Origin: an uncultured bacterium
GTDB lineage: Bacteria; Pseudomonadota; Gammaproteobacteria; Burkholderiales; Burkholderiaceae_E
NCBI GenBank assembly: GCA_903907905.1
Contig: CAIVPX010000021.1
Span: 1 to 46,890, forward strand
Length of the DNA: 46,890 nt
Reading direction: 5' to 3'
In this document: positions 17,331-27,946 of the stretch, in pieces
How positions within the stretch are numbered: position 1 is the first letter of the stretch
Layout of the letters: each line of letters opens with the position of its first letter
Position numbers and translations under genes: made by a program
Notes under the pieces: generated by a model
The model's input: the letters and a program-made list of their open reading frames with translations, nothing else
Told to the model about the DNA's origin: nothing
Database searches by the model: none

Positions 17331-18343
17331 GACCGGGCTCCCGATTCGTTGGTTTCGCGGGTCGCGCCGGGGGCCGAGCGATCATGCAGCCAGCAGGCGG
17401 CTTGCGATCCCGAGGCCGCAACGACGAGTTCGGGGCGTTGGGTGCGGCAGCGGGGCATGACCGACGGGCAGCGCGGATTGAAGGCGCATCCCGGCGGGAT
17501 GGCATCGAGCCGGGGCATCGCGCCGTCGATCTGGGCGAGTTGCTCCCGGTCGTGGCCAATGGCCGGAATCGAACCCATCAGTCCCACCGTATAGGGGTGA
17601 CTGGGCCGGTGGATGACGTCGGCCACCGGCCCGATTTCGGCGATTCGGCCAGCGTACATCACGGCGACCCGATCGGCCGTTTCAGCGATCACGCCCATGT
17701 CATGCGTCACCAGCATCACCGCCGTTCCCTGCTCGTGGCACAAGCGCTTGAGCAGCGTGATGATCTGGGCCTGGATGGACACATCGAGCGCGGTGGTGGG
17801 CTCATCGGCCACGATCAATCGGGGCTGGGCTGCCAGGGCGAGGGCGATGACCACGCGCTGACGCATGCCGCCCGAGAACTGATGCGGGTAGTGATCGATG
17901 CGCTGCGCTGCCGCCGGGATGCCCGTGGATTCGAGCAGTGAGATGGCTCGATCGTGGGCGGCGCGCTGATCGAGTTGCAGGTGGGTCTGAATGGTTTCAA
18001 TCAGTTGTCTGCCGATCGTGTAGAGCGGGTTGAGCGAGGTGAGGGGGTCTTGGAAGATCGCACCGATCTCGCGGCCACGCACCTTGCGCAGCGCGTGCGC
18101 GTCGAGGGTATCGATACGTCGACCCGACAGCCATATTTCCCCGCCGGCAAGTCGCCCCGGGGGTTCGAGCAGTCCGATGATGGCCGCGCCGGTGACGGAC
18201 TTGCCGGCCCCCGATTCGCCCACCACCCCGAGCACCTCGCCGGGTGCAATGCTGAAGGACACATCATCGATAGCCACCAGCGTACCGCGACGGGTCGGGA
18301 ACTCGACGCGCAGGTGGCGAACCTCAAGCAGCGGCGCGGTCAT
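17327..18343 (-). CDS. Dipeptide/oligopeptide ABC transporter ATPase (DppD/OppD-like)
   Basis: ATP-binding subunit, 338 aa from the ATG at 18343. Walker A is GESGAGKSV, the signature is FSGGMRQRVVIALAL, Walker B is LIVADEPTTALD, and the C-terminal Cys-rich stretch is CAFNPRCPSVMPRC. The start overlaps the stop of the DppC-like gene by 4 bases (18340-18343). A longer frame to 18445 would overlap the permease by about 100 bases and lacks ATPase character. It forms the ATPase pair with the DppF-like protein. Confidence 0.94.
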   Translation of the reverse strand: MTAPLLEVRHLRVEFPTRRGTLVAIDDVSFSIAPGEVLGVVGESGAGKSVTGAAIIGLLEPPGRLAGGEIWLSGRRIDTLDAHALRKVRGREIGAIFQDPLTSLNPLYTIGRQLIETIQTHLQLDQRAAHDRAISLLESTGIPAAAQRIDHYPHQFSGGMRQRVVIALALAAQPRLIVADEPTTALDVSIQAQIITLLKRLCHEQGTAVMLVTHDMGVIAETADRVAVMYAGRIAEIGPVADVIHRPSHPYTVGLMGSIPAIGHDREQLAQIDGAMPRLDAIPPGCAFNPRCPSVMPRCRTQRPELVVAASGSQAACWLHDRSAPGATRETNESGARS

Positions 18344-19281
18344 TGCAGCCTCGGATTGAGCGCATCGCGCAGCCAGTCTCCGAGCAGATTGACCGACATG
18401 CAGAGCAGCACCAGTGCCGCGCCCGGAAAGATTACCAGCCACCACTCGCCGGAGTAGAGGAAGTTGTTGCCGCTATTGATCATGGTGCCGAGCGAGGGCG
18501 AGGTGGGTGGGACGCCGACGCCCAGGAACGAGAGGGTGGCCTCGGTGATGATGGCCTGGGCAATGTTGATGGTGGCGATGACCAGTACCGGCCCCAGAGA
18601 ATTGGGCAGGACATGACGGAACATGATCCGAACCGGACTGACGCCGATCACGCGCGCGGCCTGCACGTACTCCTTGTTTTTTTCGACCAGGGTAGATCCG
18701 CGGACCGTGCGGGCGTATTGCACCCAGTTGGCCAGCGCAATCGAGCCGACCAGCACCGCCACGACGAGGGTATCGCTGTGTGAGCCCGAGGGCAGCAGCG
18801 TTCGGACGACGCCGTCAATCAGCAAGGCAATGAGGATGGCGGGGAAAGACAGTTGCACATCGGCCACGCGCATGATGAAGGCATCGAGCCGTCCGCCCAC
18901 ATAGCCCGAGATCAGACCCAGCGCCACGCCCAGCAGCATGGCCAGCGCCACTGAGGCGATGCCCACGAGCAGTGAGATGCGCGAGCCGTACAGCAGGGTC
19001 GACAGCACATCGCGTCCCTGGTCGTCGGTGCCCAGCAGATAGCGCGCCTGGCCTTCCTCGATCCATACCGGTGGCAGCAACGCGTCGCTGAGCGAGACGG
19101 TGGCTAGATTGTAGGGCTCATGCGGTGCAAGCCAGGGCGCGCCGAATGCGCCGATGATCATGACCAGCGCTACCACCCCAGCGACGATCGCGGTGGGAGT
19201 ACGGCGAAAACTGTCGTACAGATCGCTGTCGAGCAAGCGTTGCAGGGCGCTTCGCGGGCGGGTTCGGGCGGAGGGCTGCAT
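18340..19281 (-). CDS. Dipeptide/oligopeptide ABC transporter permease (DppC-like)
   Basis: Inner-membrane permease, 313 aa. It has an N-terminal cytoplasmic tail, then a transmembrane helix (IVAGVVALVMIIGAFGAPWL), the DppC-type external loop LLGTDDQGRDVLSTLLYG, and the EAA loop AARVIGVSPVRIMFRHVLPN. The C-terminal part ends with EWWLVIFPGAALVLL. The DppB-like gene lies 12 bases upstream and the two ATPases downstream. Substrate class (peptide, opine or other) cannot be read from the permease. Confidence 0.94.
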   Translation of the reverse strand: MQPSARTRPRSALQRLLDSDLYDSFRRTPTAIVAGVVALVMIIGAFGAPWLAPHEPYNLATVSLSDALLPPVWIEEGQARYLLGTDDQGRDVLSTLLYGSRISLLVGIASVALAMLLGVALGLISGYVGGRLDAFIMRVADVQLSFPAILIALLIDGVVRTLLPSGSHSDTLVVAVLVGSIALANWVQYARTVRGSTLVEKNKEYVQAARVIGVSPVRIMFRHVLPNSLGPVLVIATINIAQAIITEATLSFLGVGVPPTSPSLGTMINSGNNFLYSGEWWLVIFPGAALVLLCMSVNLLGDWLRDALNPRLQ

Positions 19282-19293
19282 GAGGTGTCTTGC

Positions 19294-20277
19294 TTAGTGC
19301 GCCGCACCGGCGCGCTCGATGCGCAGGCGCGGGTCGACTGCGAAATAGAGCAGGTCGACGATGAGGTTGATCGTGACGAAGATCAGGGCGATCAGACACA
19401 GATAGGCGGCCATCACCGGAATGTCGGCGACCTGTACCGACTGGATGAAGAGCAGGCCCATGCCCGGCCACTGGAAGACGGATTCGGTCACGATGGCAAA
19501 GGCGATGATGCCGCCAAGTTGCAGCCCCGCGATGGTGATGACCGGCACCAGGGTGTTTCTGAGCGCGTGGCCGAAGTGCACGCTGCGTTGAGTGAGCCCC
19601 CGGGCTCTCGCGAACTTGATGTAGTCGGTGCGCAGCACCTCGAGCATTTCCGAGCGCACCAGTCGCATCACCAGCGTCATCTGAAACAGGGCCAGCGTGA
19701 TGGCCGGGAGCACCAGGTGCTTCCAGCCGTCGAGGGTGAGCAGGCCGGTGGTCCACCAGCCGATGGCCACTGTCTCGCCTCGGCCGTAGGAGGGCAGCCA
19801 GCCGAGCAGGACGGCGAAGAAAAGGATGAAGAGGATGCCGATGAGGAAGGTGGGCAGCGAGACACCAATGAGCGAGAGCGCCAGCAGGGCGTTTGACAGC
19901 ACCCCCCGTCGTCGCAAGGCGGTGTAGACGCCCATAGGCACCCCGGCAATGAGTGCGATGGCCGCGGCCGCAAGCGACAACTCCAGAGTGGCCGGTAATC
20001 GGTCGATGATCAGGGAGGACACTTTGCGGCCTTGGCGCAGCGACAGGCCAAACTCGCCCTGTACCGCATTGACCGCGAAGCGCGCGAATTGCACATAGAA
20101 GGGCTGGTCGAGCCCGAGAGATCGGGTGACCTCGACGCGCTGCTCGGGCGTGGCGTCCTGGCCCAGCATGGTGGCGACCGGGTCGCCGACGTAGCGAAAC
20201 AGCGAAAACGCCACCAGCGCCACCACGCCCATCACGGCCAGCGCCTGAAGCAGTCTGCGCACGATGAAGGCCAGCAT
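19294..20277 (-). CDS. Dipeptide/oligopeptide ABC transporter permease (DppB-like)
   Basis: Inner-membrane permease, 327 aa with six hydrophobic segments. It opens MLAFIVRRLLQALAVMGVV, typical of DppB. The EAA-type cytoplasmic loop is ARARGLTQRSVHFGHALRN, and the C-terminal stretch is LICLIALIFVTINLIVDLLYF-like and ends in DPRLRIE. It starts 4 bases after the M20 amidohydrolase stop, so the hydrolase and transporter are one operon. No periplasmic binding protein is encoded in the unit. Confidence 0.94.
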   Translation of the reverse strand: MLAFIVRRLLQALAVMGVVALVAFSLFRYVGDPVATMLGQDATPEQRVEVTRSLGLDQPFYVQFARFAVNAVQGEFGLSLRQGRKVSSLIIDRLPATLELSLAAAAIALIAGVPMGVYTALRRRGVLSNALLALSLIGVSLPTFLIGILFILFFAVLLGWLPSYGRGETVAIGWWTTGLLTLDGWKHLVLPAITLALFQMTLVMRLVRSEMLEVLRTDYIKFARARGLTQRSVHFGHALRNTLVPVITIAGLQLGGIIAFAIVTESVFQWPGMGLLFIQSVQVADIPVMAAYLCLIALIFVTINLIVDLLYFAVDPRLRIERAGAAH

Positions 20278-20281
20278 GACG

Positions 20282-21481
20282 CTAGGCGGGGGTTCGCGCG
20301 CTCAGCCAGCGTTCGGCCAGGCGAACCCAGTAGCTTGCGCCGTAGGGAATGAGGCCGTCGTTGAAGTCGTAGCTCGGCCCATGCAGGATACAGGGGCCCA
20401 GACCGTGACCGGCGTCGCGGTGATGGCCCTCGCCGTTGCCGATGGCCACGTAACAACCGGGGCGCTCTAGCAGGAAGTAAGAGAAATCTTCCGAGCCCAT
20501 CGTGGGCTCGAATTCGAACACATTGTCGGCACCTACCACTTCTCGGGCGACTTCCCGGCAAAAGTCGGTTTCGGCCGCATGATTGATGGTGGGCGGATAG
20601 TTGCGCTTGAACTCGATCTCGGCGCTGGCTCCGAAGGCGCTGGCGGTATGGGTGGCGATCTCGCGCATGCGTGACTCGATCAGGTCGAGCGTGGCAATGG
20701 TGAAGGTACGCACCGTGCCACGAATTTCGGCGACATCGGGGATGACATTGGTCGCTTCTCCGGCGTGAATCATGGTGACCGAGATGACCGCAGCCTCGAT
20801 GGGACGCTTGTTGCGGGTGATGATGGTCTGGAAGGCCTGAACCATCTGACAGGCCACGGGCACCGGATCGATGCCGTTGTGCGGCAGTGCGGCATGCGTG
20901 CCGCGACCGCGTAGCGTAATGCGAAACTCGTTGGACGAGGCCATCATGGGGCCTGCACACATGGCGATCTGTCCCAGCTTGAGCCCGGGCCAGTTGTGCA
21001 TGCCAAAAATGGCCTCCATCGGAAATTTTTCGAAGAGCCCGTCCTGGATCATGGCGCGCGCGCCGGCCCCGCCCTCTTCGGCGGGTTGAAAGATGAGGTA
21101 CACCGTGCCATCAAAGTGGCGATGGTGTGCGAGGTGCCGGGCCGCTGCCAGCAGCATGGCCGTGTGGCCATCGTGGCCGCAGGCGTGCATGCGGCCGGCG
21201 ATCTTCGAGGCGTGCGCAAAGGTGTTGAGTTCGGTCATGGGCAGCGCGTCGAGGTCGGCACGCAGACCTACTGCCCGTGGCGACTGGCCGTTCTTGACGA
21301 TGCCGATGACGCCGGTCTTGCCCAGACCGCGAACGACCGGAATGCCCCACTCGCTCAGCTTGGCCGCCACCAGATCGCTGGTGCGATGCTCCTCGTAGCA
21401 AAGTTCGGGGTGCGAGTGGATCTGCCGACGCAGATCGCGGATCTCGGCCTGGAATTCGGCAATGTGTTCGACGAGTTTCAT
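20282..21481 (-). CDS. M20-family amidohydrolase (hippurate hydrolase-like)
   Basis: Metal-dependent amidohydrolase/deacylase of the M20D (HipO/AbgA-like) family, 399 aa, cytoplasmic (no signal peptide). Metal-binding motifs are MHACGHDGHTA (near residues 100-110), PAEEGGAGA (Glu pair) and FGMHNWPGL. The C-terminal MGSEDFSYFL is typical of the family. These enzymes cleave N-acyl amino acids, indole-3-acetyl conjugates, carbamoyl compounds and similar amides. It is the first gene of the transporter operon and would act on the imported substrate. It is divergent from the molybdopterin oxidoreductase, with about 100 bp between starts. Confidence 0.94.
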   Translation of the reverse strand: MKLVEHIAEFQAEIRDLRRQIHSHPELCYEEHRTSDLVAAKLSEWGIPVVRGLGKTGVIGIVKNGQSPRAVGLRADLDALPMTELNTFAHASKIAGRMHACGHDGHTAMLLAAARHLAHHRHFDGTVYLIFQPAEEGGAGARAMIQDGLFEKFPMEAIFGMHNWPGLKLGQIAMCAGPMMASSNEFRITLRGRGTHAALPHNGIDPVPVACQMVQAFQTIITRNKRPIEAAVISVTMIHAGEATNVIPDVAEIRGTVRTFTIATLDLIESRMREIATHTASAFGASAEIEFKRNYPPTINHAAETDFCREVAREVVGADNVFEFEPTMGSEDFSYFLLERPGCYVAIGNGEGHHRDAGHGLGPCILHGPSYDFNDGLIPYGASYWVRLAERWLSARTPA

Positions 21482-21585
21482 GCAAGCACCGGTGAGCGTT
21501 GACGACCGACAATCCGGGTAATCGGGGCAGAATAGCAGCCAGAGGCGGGCTTTCTATGGCGCCGTCGATTGACAGAGGGTTTTCC

Positions 21586-23709
21586 ATGAGCATGATTGAT
21601 CAGTCGGCGCCGACCGCCGGCGAGACGGTCGTTCGGGGGGCGTGCCCGCATGATTGCCCCGATACCTGTGCCCTATTGGTCACCGTGCGCGACGGGCGGG
21701 CCATTCGGGTGGCGGGCGATCCCGATCATCCGAGCACGGCGGGCGTGCTGTGCGCGAAGGTGTCGCGCTACACCGAGCGCACCTATTCGCCGCAGCGCCT
21801 GCTCTCGCCGATGCGACGGGTCGGGCGCAAGGGCGAGGGCCGTTTCGAGGCCGTCAGTTGGGACGAGGCGCTGGATGACATCGCGGCGAAGCTTTCGGCC
21901 ATTGCCCGGCGAGATCCGCAGCGCATCCTGCCCTACAGCTATGCCGGCACCATGGGCTGGGTGCAGGGCGAGGGCATGGGCTCGCGGCTGTTTCACCGCA
22001 TGGGCGCCTCCCTGCTCGACCGCACGATTTGTTCGTCGCCCGGCATCACCGCCCTGCAGTACACCCTGGGGGGGGCGGTGGGCATGGATGTCGAGCGCTT
22101 CGTCGATTCGAAGCTCATCCTGATCTGGGGCTCAAATCCGATCACCTCCAGCGTACACTTCTGGGCGCTTGCCCAGGAGGCCAGCCGCCGGGGGGCCAAG
22201 CTGATTGCGATCGACCCCTACCGCAGCGACACCGCCCTGAAATGCCATCAGCACATTGCGCTGATGCCCGGCACGGACGCCGCGCTTGCGCTCGGCATGA
22301 TGCACGTGCTGATTGAGGAAAACCTGCTCGATCCTGATTACATCGACCGCTACACCGTGGGGTTCGATGCACTCGCTCAACGCGCGGCGCAGTGGACGCC
22401 GGCGCGTGCTGCTGCAGTTTGTGGCATCAGCGAGGCCGAGGTGCGAGGGCTTGCACTCGACTACGGCCGGATCGGCCCGGCGGCGATCCGCCTCAATTAC
22501 GGCATGCAGCGCGTTCACGGTGGCGGCAACGCAGTTCGTGCGGTGGCGTGCCTGCCCGCGCTGATCGGGGCCTGGCGACACGCCTCGGGCGGCCTGCTGC
22601 TGTCGTCGAGCAACATGGTGCCGGTGACACCGGCGAGTCATGTCCGGCCCGACCTCATTCCCGGTGGCGCTGGGAAGCGACCGCGTGTCATCAACATGGT
22701 CGAAATCGGCGACGCCCTGCTGGCCGCCGACCCGCCGGTCGAGGCTGTAGTCGTCTACAACTCAAACCCCCTGGCGGTTGCGCCCGACTCGGAAAAAGTC
22801 ATTCAGGGATTTTCGCGGGAAGACCTCTTCACGGTGGTGATCGAGCAGTTTCAGACCGATACGGCCGACTTTGCCGATTACGTGCTGCCTGCGACGACCC
22901 AACTCGAGCACTTCGATGTGCACAAGACCTACGGCCACTGGTACGTGCTTGCCAACCATCCGGCGATCGCGCCCCTCGGTCAGGCGCGCTCCAACAGCGA
23001 CATCTTTCGCGATCTCGCCCAACGCATGGGCTATTCGGAGCCCGCGCTGGCCGCGAGCGACCAGGAGATCGCCCGCGATGCGATGAACTGGTCGCATCCG
23101 CTTGCCGGCGATCAGGCCTTCGAGCGCATGATGAGCCAGGGGTGGATTCGCATGCAGCACCCCGACGCCCCGTTCGCCCAGGGCGGCTTTCCCACCCCCT
23201 CGGGGCGCTGCGAGTTCTGGAGTGAGCGTCTGGCCCGTTCGGGCCACGATCCCCTGCCCGATTGGGTGCCCAACCGCGAGTCCGCCACGGCAGACCCGGC
23301 GCTGGCTCGTCGCTATCCGTTGGCGGTCATCTCGCCGCCCGCACGAAACTTTCTCAATTCCACCTTCGTGAATGTCGACAGCCTGCGAGCCCGCGAGAAG
23401 TCACCGCGCTGCGAAATTCATCCCGCCGATGCGGCACCGCGGGGCATTGCGCACGGCGACCGCGTGAGGGTATTCAATGATCGGGGCAGTTTTGGGGCTG
23501 AGGCGAGCGTAAGCGACCGGGCCCGGCCCGGTGTGGTGGTGGCCTGGGGCCTGTGGTGGCCCAAGCTGGTGGAGGGCGCACGCAATGTCAACGCCGTGAC
23601 CGGCCAGGCCCTGACCGACATGGGTCGAGGGCCGACGTTTTACGATTGCCTGGTTGAGGTGGAGCCCGGTGCAGCCGCTCAGGCGAGTTTGCCGGCCACC
23701 GGGGGCTGA
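21586..23709 (+). CDS. Molybdopterin oxidoreductase (DMSO reductase superfamily), cytoplasmic
   Basis: Catalytic subunit of about 707 aa. The N-terminal [4Fe-4S] site is Cys20-x3-Cys24-x3-Cys28-x27-Cys56 (GACPHDCPDTC and GVLCAK). The molybdopterin domain (LILIWGSNPITSS, LIAIDPYRSDTA) and the C-terminal cofactor domain (VNAVTGQALTDMG) follow. DRTICSSPG near residue 145 may hold the Mo ligand; this is uncertain. No Tat signal is present, so it is probably cytoplasmic, and no electron-transfer or membrane subunit is adjacent. The start at 21586 follows AGAGGG; in-frame ATGs at 21556 and 21592 are alternatives. The last 31 bases overlap the convergent hydantoinase gene. Substrate unknown. Confidence 0.92.
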   Translation: MSMIDQSAPTAGETVVRGACPHDCPDTCALLVTVRDGRAIRVAGDPDHPSTAGVLCAKVSRYTERTYSPQRLLSPMRRVGRKGEGRFEAVSWDEALDDIAAKLSAIARRDPQRILPYSYAGTMGWVQGEGMGSRLFHRMGASLLDRTICSSPGITALQYTLGGAVGMDVERFVDSKLILIWGSNPITSSVHFWALAQEASRRGAKLIAIDPYRSDTALKCHQHIALMPGTDAALALGMMHVLIEENLLDPDYIDRYTVGFDALAQRAAQWTPARAAAVCGISEAEVRGLALDYGRIGPAAIRLNYGMQRVHGGGNAVRAVACLPALIGAWRHASGGLLLSSSNMVPVTPASHVRPDLIPGGAGKRPRVINMVEIGDALLAADPPVEAVVVYNSNPLAVAPDSEKVIQGFSREDLFTVVIEQFQTDTADFADYVLPATTQLEHFDVHKTYGHWYVLANHPAIAPLGQARSNSDIFRDLAQRMGYSEPALAASDQEIARDAMNWSHPLAGDQAFERMMSQGWIRMQHPDAPFAQGGFPTPSGRCEFWSERLARSGHDPLPDWVPNRESATADPALARRYPLAVISPPARNFLNSTFVNVDSLRAREKSPRCEIHPADAAPRGIAHGDRVRVFNDRGSFGAEASVSDRARPGVVVAWGLWWPKLVEGARNVNAVTGQALTDMGRGPTFYDCLVEVEPGAAAQASLPATGG

Positions 23710-25082
23710 CCGAGCCTGCGCCACAGATACTGGCCATAGCCCTCGGGCCCCGTGACCTGCCCCTCATTCATGACGACGCGACCGCGAACAATCGTCTGGA
23801 TGGGCCAGCCCTTGAGCGTCCAGCCTTCGTACAGGCTGTAGTCGGCATAGGAGCCGAACTCGCTCGCGCGCACCGTGCGCTCGCGATTGAGGTCAACCAG
23901 CGTGAGGTCGGCGTCGGCGCCGGCCGCGATGGCGCCCTTGAGCGGTGCCAGATCGAAGACGCGCGCCGGCCCCGAGGTGACGACCTGGCAGAGCCGCTGA
24001 AGCGAGATGCCGCGCTTGTGGTAGCCCTCGGAGAGCAGGACCGGCAGGATGGTGGCCGTGCCCGGAAAGCCCTGGGAGGCCAGCCACATTGACTTGTCCT
24101 TGGTGACGCGGCGTCGCGCGACATGGTCGGAGGCGACCACGTCAATCGTGCCATCGGCCACTGCTTCCCAAAGCGCCTCGCGATCGTCGCTGGCGTGGAA
24201 AGGCGGGTTGGCCTTGCCCATGCCGCCGAGGTCGCTGTCTTCGGTGTGCGTGAGGTAATGGGGGCAGGTTTCGATGAACACCTGATCGTAGCGCTTGCGC
24301 CAGAAGCGCACCTCGTCGAGCGTGAGCCGCGTGGACACGTGGGGAAAGTACACGCGTGCGCCCAGTTGCTCGGCCATGAACATGGCGCGAATGGCCGGCT
24401 CGGCTTCGGTGAGGGCGGGCTTGCACGAGGCCCAGTCCTTGAGCGTGATGCCGCCTGCTGCCTGAACCCGCTGGCGCAGCCGGTTGACGATCTCGATGTT
24501 CTCGGTGTGGCAGACCATCATGGGTCGGCCCACGGTCGACGACTTGGCGAGCAGGTCGAAGAAGAAACCGTCATCGGTACCATCGAGCCCGAGATAGCGG
24601 CCTTCCTCGCCCTTGAAATTCATGAAGTACTTGAAGGACGTGACACCGTAGTCGGCGATGTAGCGGCCCAGTTCTTCGATGTGCAGCTCGTTGGCAGTGC
24701 TGAAGTGAAACCCGTAGTCGACATGGCAGCGCGTGCGGGCGAACTCCTGCTCGCGCCGGTACACATCGGAGTAGGCTTCATTGTTGAGGAAATAGCCCAG
24801 CACCGTGGTGATGCCGCCCTGAGCCGCGTAGACGGTTTCGGTGGCGTACTCGGTGATCTTTTCGCCCATGCCGAAATGCACGTGTGCGTCGATGCAGCCC
24901 GGAAACACATGCAGCCCGTCAGCGCGCTGCTCGGGGATGCCCGCGGGTGCCGAAGCACCCGGCTCAAGGATGGCTTCGATCTTGCCTTTGAGCACCAGGA
25001 TGTCCTGACGCGCGGGGGCACGGTCGGGGTGGACCACGGTTGCGCCGCGCAGGACGAAGTCGGGCATTGCGAAATCAGCCAT
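23679..25082 (-). CDS. Hydantoinase/dihydropyrimidinase/allantoinase-family amidohydrolase
   Basis: Cyclic amidohydrolase of about 467 aa with a binuclear metal site. Ligands seen are the HxH in GCIDAHVHFG, a candidate carboxylated Lys in SFKYFMNFKG, His in VCHTEN, His in YFPHVSTR and Asp in ASDHVARR. The family opens cyclic amides such as hydantoins, dihydropyrimidines and allantoin. The substrate loops do not let me choose. The start at 25082 is supported by AGGGAGG with 8-base spacing; a frame to 25112 is unlikely. A TATAAT lies at 25116 to 25111 (minus). It is divergent from acnA and convergent with the molybdopterin gene. Confidence 0.92.
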   Translation of the reverse strand: MADFAMPDFVLRGATVVHPDRAPARQDILVLKGKIEAILEPGASAPAGIPEQRADGLHVFPGCIDAHVHFGMGEKITEYATETVYAAQGGITTVLGYFLNNEAYSDVYRREQEFARTRCHVDYGFHFSTANELHIEELGRYIADYGVTSFKYFMNFKGEEGRYLGLDGTDDGFFFDLLAKSSTVGRPMMVCHTENIEIVNRLRQRVQAAGGITLKDWASCKPALTEAEPAIRAMFMAEQLGARVYFPHVSTRLTLDEVRFWRKRYDQVFIETCPHYLTHTEDSDLGGMGKANPPFHASDDREALWEAVADGTIDVVASDHVARRRVTKDKSMWLASQGFPGTATILPVLLSEGYHKRGISLQRLCQVVTSGPARVFDLAPLKGAIAAGADADLTLVDLNRERTVRASEFGSYADYSLYEGWTLKGWPIQTIVRGRVVMNEGQVTGPEGYGQYLWRRLGQPPVAGKLA

Positions 25083-25101
25083 CGGAAAGGCCTCCCTCTG
25101 T

Positions 25102-25130
25102 TTGACGGCCATTATAGGGTCCCCTATGCT
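25102..25130 (+). promoter_or_regulatory. Candidate sigma-70 promoter of acnA
   Basis: TTGACG (25102-25107) and TATGCT (25125-25130) with 17 bp between, reading toward acnA. The predicted leader is about 135 nt. The -10 box overlaps one arm of the palindrome at 25114-25127. Confidence 0.55.
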
Positions 25131-25139
25131 CGCCCCGAC
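25111..25139 (-). promoter_or_regulatory. Candidate promoter of the hydantoinase gene
   Basis: On the minus strand a perfect -10 box TATAAT lies at 25116 to 25111, about 29 bases before the start codon at 25082. The -35 (GTCGGG, 25139 to 25134) is poor, which would fit an activator-dependent promoter. It overlaps the acnA promoter. Confidence 0.4.
25114..25127. promoter_or_regulatory. Palindrome ATAGGG-TC-CCCTAT, candidate shared operator
   Basis: Two perfect 6-bp inverted arms separated by 2 bp lie inside both divergent promoters. The left arm overlaps the minus-strand TATAAT and the right arm overlaps the plus-strand TATGCT. A protein bound here could act on both genes at once. No regulator gene is adjacent, so the binder is unknown. 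Confidence 0.45.
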
Positions 25140-25273
25140 CCCAGCGCGGCCTCATTCTCGAGACGTGCGGCCGGCTCGCAGATCCGCATGGTTTGATCGG
25201 TTTGCGCGCGCGTCCGAGCCTTCGCTGCGACGGGATCGCCCAGCGGTTCTCACGTTCCCCAGGAGTCTGTTTG

Positions 25274-27937
<2,664 letters not shown>

Positions 27938-27946
27938 TATCGGATC

